Below are positions 57,281 to 64,000 of a stretch of 64,000 nucleotides of DNA, one piece after another (the first letter of the stretch is position 1; every line of letters begins with the position of its first letter). Where the stretch lies: NCBI RefSeq assembly GCF_023954305.1, contig NZ_JAMLIG010000002.1, positions 62,001-126,000 on the forward strand, given 5' to 3'. This stretch comes from Mesorhizobium sp. Lineage in GTDB: Bacteria > Pseudomonadota > Alphaproteobacteria > Rhizobiales > Rhizobiaceae. The position numbers and the translations under genes are program-made. The notes beneath the pieces were generated by a model. That model was not told where the DNA came from and searched no databases. It saw only the letters and a list, made by a program, of their open reading frames with translations.

Positions 57281-58150
57281 ATGAGACTCAGGACTATCGT
57301 TCTGGCGGGGATGGTTTCGTCCTTCTGCCTTGGCGCGCCCGCTTTCGCGGAGTCGGGCGGTTCACCGTTCACGATTACGGTCAAGAACACGGCCTCTGCG
57401 ACGCAACCTGAAAAGAAGGTGGAGAAGAAGGCTGAGCAGAAGCCCGGCAAGTCTGTACCGAAGGTAGCAAAGGCCGAAAAGAATGCCGCGGCCTCCCGCA
57501 AGAAGGAGAAGACGGTCGAAGTGGCGGTTGTCACCGCGCCGACGGAACTGCGTAGCGACACTCAGGAACGGGGCCTGTTCAGCGCGCTCTTCGGCGGTCC
57601 TCCGCAAATGTTGCCCGAGACCCAGCGGCGTGACCAGGAGCTGCGTGAGCGTGAGCTGAAGAAAGGCAAGAAATTCAAGGTCAAGGCGGATTTCCAGCCG
57701 CAGGTGGTGGAGTTCAGCAATTCCTATTCGCGCGGCACGATCGTCGTGAACACGTCCGAGAAGTATCTCTACCTGATCGAGTCCGGCGGCAAGGCGCGCC
57801 GCTACGCCATTGCTGTCGGCAAGGACGGCCTCAAATTCAAGGGCACCGGCAAGATCCAGGACAAGCAGGAATGGCCGCGCTGGATTCCGACCAAGGAGAT
57901 GCAGGAACGCGACCCGGCAAAATACGGAAAATACAAGGACGGCATGCCCGGCGGCCCTGACAACCCGCTCGGGGCGCGGGCGATGTATCTATACCAGGGC
58001 AAGAAGGATACCCACATCCGGATCCACGGCACCAACCAGCCTTGGACCATCGGCACCGATTCTTCGAACGGCTGCTTCCGGATGGTCAACGAGCATGTGA
58101 TGGACCTCTACAATCGCGTGCGCCTGGGCGCCGACGTCGTCGTCCTCTAA
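57281..58150 (+). CDS. L,D-transpeptidase (YkuD family) with Lys-rich stalk
   Basis: A 289-aa exported enzyme: signal peptide (about 1-23, ending AFA), a long Lys/Glu-rich linker (about 40-80), then a YkuD domain (about 140-289). The catalytic segment is IRIHGTNQPW plus SSNGCFRM, with the active-site Cys intact. It should form 3-3 peptidoglycan cross-links or attach outer-membrane proteins to the wall. It is a homologue of the enzyme at 19269. An intrinsic terminator follows. Confidence 0.93.
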   Translation: MRLRTIVLAGMVSSFCLGAPAFAESGGSPFTITVKNTASATQPEKKVEKKAEQKPGKSVPKVAKAEKNAAASRKKEKTVEVAVVTAPTELRSDTQERGLFSALFGGPPQMLPETQRRDQELRERELKKGKKFKVKADFQPQVVEFSNSYSRGTIVVNTSEKYLYLIESGGKARRYAIAVGKDGLKFKGTGKIQDKQEWPRWIPTKEMQERDPAKYGKYKDGMPGGPDNPLGARAMYLYQGKKDTHIRIHGTNQPWTIGTDSSNGCFRMVNEHVMDLYNRVRLGADVVVL

Positions 58151-58177
58151 CTCGTTGGAATTGCCGTATTAAATTGA

Positions 58178-58200
58178 GGCCGGGTTCGCCCGGCCTTTTT
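58178..58200 (+). terminator. Intrinsic terminator after the second L,D-transpeptidase
   Basis: A perfect 7-bp stem GGCCGGG/CCCGGCC with loop TTCG and a T5 tail, a textbook rho-independent terminator. Confidence 0.92.
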
Positions 58201-58206
58201 GCATGA

Positions 58207-59913
<1,707 letters not shown>

Positions 59914-59943
59914 CCAGGATTTGGGCTTTGGCGCGGACTGTTA

Positions 59944-60396
59944 TCAGCCCGCGCTGACCTTTTTGTTGAACTCGGAGAAGAACTGGCCGGCGAGCTTCTT
60001 CGAGGTCGACTGGATTAGCCTGCTGCCGAGCTGTGCGATCTTGCCGCCGACGTCGGCTTTCGCGGTATAGGTCAGCAAGGTCGCGTCTGCGCCTTCCTCT
60101 TTCAGAACGACGTCCGCGCCGCCTTTGGCGAAACCGGCGATGCCGCCCTTGCCCTCGCCAAAGATCGTATAGGAATGCGGCGGGTTCAGTTTCTGCAGCT
60201 CGACCTCCCCGGCAAAGCGCGCCTTGATCGGACCGATCTTGAGCGCCACGGTCGCCGCGAGCTGGGTGTCCGACTTCTTTTCCAGCGTCTCGCAGCCCGG
60301 AATGCAGGCTTTCAGCACGTCCGGGTCGTTCAGCGCTGTCCACACTTTCGCGATCGGCGCTTCGATCCGCTCTTCACCCTGCATGTCAACTGCCAT
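59944..60396 (-). CDS. CoxG-like SRPBCC protein
   Basis: A 150-aa START/Bet v1-like (SRPBCC) protein of the CO dehydrogenase subunit G family. It has the family's N-terminal MQGEERIEAPIAKVW, CIPGCETLE and GEGKGGIAGFAKGGADV blocks. CoxG is linked to membrane attachment of molybdenum CO dehydrogenase, but no cox structural genes are in the window, so the role here is open. It converges with pyrG. Confidence 0.85.
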   Translation of the reverse strand: MAVDMQGEERIEAPIAKVWTALNDPDVLKACIPGCETLEKKSDTQLAATVALKIGPIKARFAGEVELQKLNPPHSYTIFGEGKGGIAGFAKGGADVVLKEEGADATLLTYTAKADVGGKIAQLGSRLIQSTSKKLAGQFFSEFNKKVSAG

Positions 60397-60564
60397 GGCT
60401 TCCTCCAGATAGATATCATGATTGGCAGTAGCGGAGGGGGGCGGGCTTGTCCATCTGCACCAAAGTCCGCCCCAATTCGATCCAGCGACATGCTTGCGGG
60501 CACAAATGCGATGCCATATCCCTATGGCGCCATTTAGCTGGTATGGCAGATTGCGGAGGATGAT

Positions 60565-62367
60565 ATGTCGGTCGGAAACGGATCCAGGCGCTTGCGTTCG
60601 CGTGAGTGGTTCGACAATCCCGACAATCCGGGCATGACGGCGCTCTATCTCGAGCGCTACCTCAATTTCGGCCTGACCCGCGAGGAGTTGCAGTCGGGCA
60701 AGCCGCTGATCGGCATCGCCCAGACGGGATCAGACCTGTCGCCTTGCAACCGCCACCATATCGAGCTCGCCAAGCGCGTGCGCGCCGGCATCGAGGCGGC
60801 CGGCGGGGTGCCGTTCGAATTCCCATGCCACCCGATCCAGGAGACCGGCAAGCGTCCGACTGCCTCGCTCGATCGCAACCTCGCCTATCTCTCCCTTGTC
60901 GAGGTCCTCTACGGCTATCCGCTGGATGGCGTGGTACTGACCATCGGCTGCGACAAGACCACGCCCGCGCTCTTGATGGCCGCGGCGACGGTCAACATTC
61001 CGGCGATCGCACTCTCGGTCGGGCCGATGCTCAACGGCTGGCATCGCGGCGAGCGGACAGGCTCGGGCACGATCGTCTGGCAGTCTCGCGAAAAACTCGC
61101 CGCAGGCGAGATCGACTACGACCAATTCATGGACATCGTCGCCTCGTCGGCCCCATCGGTGGGCTATTGCAACACGATGGGCACCGCGACGACGATGAAC
61201 AGTCTTGCCGAGGCGCTCGGCATGCAGCTTCCGGGCGCGGCGGCGATTCCCGCGCCTTATCGCGAACGCGGCCAGATCTCCTACGAGACCGGCAAGCGTA
61301 TCGTCGCCATGGTACACGAGGACCTGAAGCCCTCCGACATCATGACCCGGCAGGCGTTCGAAAACGCCATCGTGGTCAATTCGGCGATCGGCGGTTCGAC
61401 CAATGCGCCGATCCACCTCAACGCGATCGCCAGGCACCTTGGCATCAAGCTCGACAATGACGACTGGCAGGCTGTGGGCCACAAGATCCCGCTCCTGGTC
61501 AATCTGCAGCCGGCGGGCGAATATCTTGGCGAAGACTATCATCATGCCGGCGGCGTCCCGGCGGTGGTCGCCGAACTGATGAAGGCGGGGCTGCTGCCCA
61601 ATCCGGACGCGATGACCGTCAACGGCAAAACGATGGGCGCGAATTGCGCCAATGCGGAGAACATGGACGAGAAGGTGATTCGGACCGTCTCGGCACCGCT
61701 GAAGCGAGACGCCGGTTTCATCAACCTGAAAGGAAACCTCTTCGACTCCGCGATCATGAAGACCAGCGTCATCTCGGACGAATTCCGCCTGCGCTATCTG
61801 TCCAATCCGCGCGATCCCGACGCCTTCGAGGGCACCGCGCAGGTTTTTGACGGACCAGAGGATTATCACGCGCGCATCGACGATCCGGCGCTCGGGCTGA
61901 CGGAGAACACGATCCTGTTCATGCGCGGTGCCGGTCCCGTCGGCTATCCCGGCGCGGCGGAGGTGGTCAACATGCAGCCGCCGGCCTACCTGATCAAGAA
62001 AGGCATCCACTCGCTGCCCTGCATCGGCGACGGACGCCAGTCGGGAACCTCGGGCAGCCCTTCGATCCTCAACGCCTCGCCGGAGGCCGCCGTCGGCGGC
62101 GGGCTGGCACTGCTACGCACGGGCGACCGCGTCCGCGTCGATCTCAGGAAAGGCACCGCCGACATTCTCGTCACCGACGACGAGATCACGCGGCGGCGCG
62201 CGGAACTGCAGAACAAGGGCGGCTACCATTATCCGAAGCACCAGACGCCCTGGCAGGAGATCCAGCGCGGTATGGTCGACCAGCTCTCCGAAGGCATGGT
62301 TCTCAAGCCTGCGGTCAAATATCGCGACGTTGCCCACGTGAACGGCGTCCCGCGCGACAATCATTGA
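60565..62367 (+). CDS. IlvD/Edd-family dehydratase, sugar-acid type
   Basis: A 600-aa iron-sulfur dehydratase of the IlvD/Edd family. Cluster Cys appear in DLSPCNRHH (about 56) and IGCDKTTPA (about 130), with a third in GANCANAEN. It most resembles the arabinonate/xylonate dehydratase branch, acting in pentose or hexose acid breakdown, rather than the branched-chain enzyme. GGAGG precedes the ATG. The VOC gene follows at 62430 in the same direction. Substrate is inferred. Confidence 0.85.
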   Translation: MSVGNGSRRLRSREWFDNPDNPGMTALYLERYLNFGLTREELQSGKPLIGIAQTGSDLSPCNRHHIELAKRVRAGIEAAGGVPFEFPCHPIQETGKRPTASLDRNLAYLSLVEVLYGYPLDGVVLTIGCDKTTPALLMAAATVNIPAIALSVGPMLNGWHRGERTGSGTIVWQSREKLAAGEIDYDQFMDIVASSAPSVGYCNTMGTATTMNSLAEALGMQLPGAAAIPAPYRERGQISYETGKRIVAMVHEDLKPSDIMTRQAFENAIVVNSAIGGSTNAPIHLNAIARHLGIKLDNDDWQAVGHKIPLLVNLQPAGEYLGEDYHHAGGVPAVVAELMKAGLLPNPDAMTVNGKTMGANCANAENMDEKVIRTVSAPLKRDAGFINLKGNLFDSAIMKTSVISDEFRLRYLSNPRDPDAFEGTAQVFDGPEDYHARIDDPALGLTENTILFMRGAGPVGYPGAAEVVNMQPPAYLIKKGIHSLPCIGDGRQSGTSGSPSILNASPEAAVGGGLALLRTGDRVRVDLRKGTADILVTDDEITRRRAELQNKGGYHYPKHQTPWQEIQRGMVDQLSEGMVLKPAVKYRDVAHVNGVPRDNH

Positions 62368-62429
62368 AGGCGGCGCGGAACTCACACCGGGCTTCCATTC
62401 GGCACCGATCTGCGCCACATGGTGCGACG

Positions 62430-63278
62430 ATGACCCACCGCGCTCTCGACCACCTCGTTCTGCCCACCGCCAGCGTGGAGGCGGTACGCCAGCGGCTTAC
62501 CCGGCTGGGCTTCACTGTCGCGCCGACAGGCGTGCATCCGTTCGGCACCGTCAACGCCTGCGTCTATTTTCCGGGCGGCGCATTTCTGGAAACGCTTGCC
62601 GTCGGCGACGGCGAGGCGGCGGCCTCTGCCATTTCGCACGGCAACGTCTTCGTCGCGCGCGACCACGTCTTTCGCGCGATGCGGGGCGAGGAGGGGTTTT
62701 CCGCGATCGTCCTTGCCAGCGATGACGCAGACCGGGACCATGCCGCTTTCGCCGCCGCCGACATATCGGGAGGCGACATGCTCACTTTCTCGCGCCCCAC
62801 CGCGGACGTCCACGGCAATGTCGACACCGCGACGTTCAAGCTTGCCTTCGCCGCCGACATCGAGACGGCCGACGCGTTCCTGTTCTGCTGCCAGAGGATC
62901 AATGCGCCGGCCATCGACCGCGGCTCGCTGGAACGGCATGCCAACGGCGCGACGGGGATTTGCGAGATCATCGCGGGACAGCATGCAGCCTCGTTCATCA
63001 GCCTGATCGAACGCGCCGCCGGCCGGACGGGGCATGATACGACCCATGCCGCCGAGTTCACCAATGCGTCGCTGAGAATGGTCAGGCCGGACGACCCGCC
63101 CGGTATCGCGGACAGCGGCGCTACCCTTGCAGCCATCGTCTTCAGCGTTTCCGATCCAGGCGCGACGAGGAAGGTGCTCGACGAGGGCGGGATCGCGTAT
63201 CAGGAGACCGCGGCCGGACTTGTCGTGGCGCCGGCAGTGGGGCAGGGCGCGACGTTCATTTTCCGGAGACCGAACTGA
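62430..63278 (+). CDS. VOC family (glyoxalase-like) protein
   Basis: A 282-aa protein with paired glyoxalase/bleomycin-resistance (VOC) modules: the N-terminal half starts [16 protein letters not shown] with the metal-ligand His, and the C-terminal half has [17 protein letters not shown]. The function is not defined; such proteins can be isomerases or dioxygenases. The ATG at 62430 lacks a strong ribosome site. Its stop shares a base with the kdsA start (TGATG), so it is co-transcribed with kdsA. Confidence 0.8.
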   Translation: MTHRALDHLVLPTASVEAVRQRLTRLGFTVAPTGVHPFGTVNACVYFPGGAFLETLAVGDGEAAASAISHGNVFVARDHVFRAMRGEEGFSAIVLASDDADRDHAAFAAADISGGDMLTFSRPTADVHGNVDTATFKLAFAADIETADAFLFCCQRINAPAIDRGSLERHANGATGICEIIAGQHAASFISLIERAAGRTGHDTTHAAEFTNASLRMVRPDDPPGIADSGATLAAIVFSVSDPGATRKVLDEGGIAYQETAAGLVVAPAVGQGATFIFRRPN

Positions 63279-64000
63279 TGCAGCCCAATGCAACCGTGAC
63301 GGTCGGCAATGCGACCTTTTCCAACGCCGGTCCGCTGACGCTGATCGCCGGGCCGTGCCAGCTCGAATCGCGCCAGCACGCCTTCGACATGGCCGGGAAG
63401 CTGAAAGAACTGACTGCCGAACTCGGTATCGGCTTCGTCTACAAGACGAGCTACGACAAGGCCAACCGCACGTCGCTTGGCGCAACGCGGGGCGCCGGGC
63501 TCGATGCGGCGCTGCCGGTGTTCGCCGATCTGCGCAGGGCGCTGGGCATTTCAATCCTGACCGACGTCCACACCGAAGAGCAGTGCGCGATCGTCTCCGA
63601 CGTGGTCGACGTGCTGCAGATTCCGGCATTCCTGTCGCGCCAGACCGACATGTTGGTCGCGGCGGCGAGGACCGGCAAGGTCGTCAACATCAAGAAGGGC
63701 CAGTTCCTCGCGCCGTGGGATATGAAGAACGTCGTCGCCAAGGTCACCGGCTCGGGCAATCCGAACGTGCTGGTGACCGAGCGCGGCGTCTCCTTCGGCT
63801 ACAACACGCTCGTGTCCGACATGCGGGCGCTGCCGATCATGGCGCAGATGGGTGCGCCGGTGATCTTCGATGCGACGCATTCGGTACAGCAGCCCGGTGG
63901 CCACGGCGGATCGTCGGGCGGAGAGCGCCGTTTCGTCGAGACGCTCGCCCGAGCCGCGGTCGCCGTTGGCGTCGCCGGGGTCTTCATCGAGACGCATCAG
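63278..64000 (+). CDS. kdsA: 3-deoxy-8-phosphooctulonate synthase (KDO-8-P synthase), 5' part
   Basis: The frame is open from ATG 63278 to the window edge (241 codons, no stop). The enzyme condenses arabinose 5-phosphate with phosphoenolpyruvate to make KDO-8-phosphate for the LPS inner core. Visible blocks are IAGPCQLES (about 22-30), [37 protein letters not shown] and [12 protein letters not shown], all typical of KdsA. A GGAG site precedes the start. eno is the expected next gene in this group but is beyond the window. Confidence 0.95.
   Translation, partial: MQPNATVTVGNATFSNAGPLTLIAGPCQLESRQHAFDMAGKLKELTAELGIGFVYKTSYDKANRTSLGATRGAGLDAALPVFADLRRALGISILTDVHTEEQCAIVSDVVDVLQIPAFLSRQTDMLVAAARTGKVVNIKKGQFLAPWDMKNVVAKVTGSGNPNVLVTERGVSFGYNTLVSDMRALPIMAQMGAPVIFDATHSVQQPGGHGGSSGGERRFVETLARAAVAVGVAGVFIETHQ

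Overview
This window is core chromosome of a GC-rich alphaproteobacterium, most likely a member of the Hyphomicrobiales (Rhizobiales) close to Mesorhizobium and other Phyllobacteriaceae. Several features support this: the order rne, amidase, PBP1A, prfB; an EipB-type (DUF1849) envelope protein; LpxI between LpxA and LpxB; the trpD-trpC-moaC-moeA-lexA string; and a GTTC-N7-GTTC LexA box in front of lexA. The assignment is by recognition of gene families and order, not by a database search.

Layout. 1-1130: end of an aminotransferase gene, then glutaminase. 1245-11144: RNA decay and cell wall (rne, amiC, mrcA), prfB with its programmed frameshift, and a LytM-type M23 peptidase. 11242-16465: a divergent peroxiredoxin, a giant AsmA-like protein, rlmB, and tRNA-Tyr plus tRNA-Gly under a strong promoter. 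16520-19967: a small accessory-looking stretch of membrane proteins and an L,D-transpeptidase. 20208-29767: clpS-clpA, azlCD, HIT protein, YbaK-type deacylase, then a minus-strand run (RidA, GDPD, GNAT), eipB and a threonine dehydratase-like enzyme. 29955-43118: a long plus-strand series from translation (rpsB, tsf, pyrH, frr) through undecaprenyl phosphate and phospholipid synthesis (uppS, cdsA) to the outer membrane (rseP, bamA, lpxD, fabZ, lpxA, lpxI, lpxB). 43149-46716: gltA, a GST and gltX on the minus strand. 46819-49212: comEC. 49241-55503: a minus-strand group, ppiD-trpD-trpC-moaC-moeA followed by lexA. 55643-64000: tpiA, secG, a second L,D-transpeptidase, pyrG, a CoxG-like protein, an IlvD/Edd dehydratase, a VOC protein and the start of kdsA.

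The dominant theme is envelope building coupled to translation and central metabolism. Peptidoglycan enzymes (PBP1A, amidase, M23, two L,D-transpeptidases), lipid A and Bam genes, SecG, PpiD, EipB and the AsmA-like protein all act on the cell envelope.

I found no mobile element, CRISPR array, defence locus or obviously new multi-gene system. The most interesting items are local: a peroxiredoxin that has lost the PxxxT part of its active-site motif, an Asp/Gly-rich Cys-flanked loop in BamA that resembles calcium-binding repeats, the textbook prfB frameshift cassette, a LexA box lying in the spacer of the lexA promoter, and a 640-base gap between rne and the amidase gene with no coding explanation.
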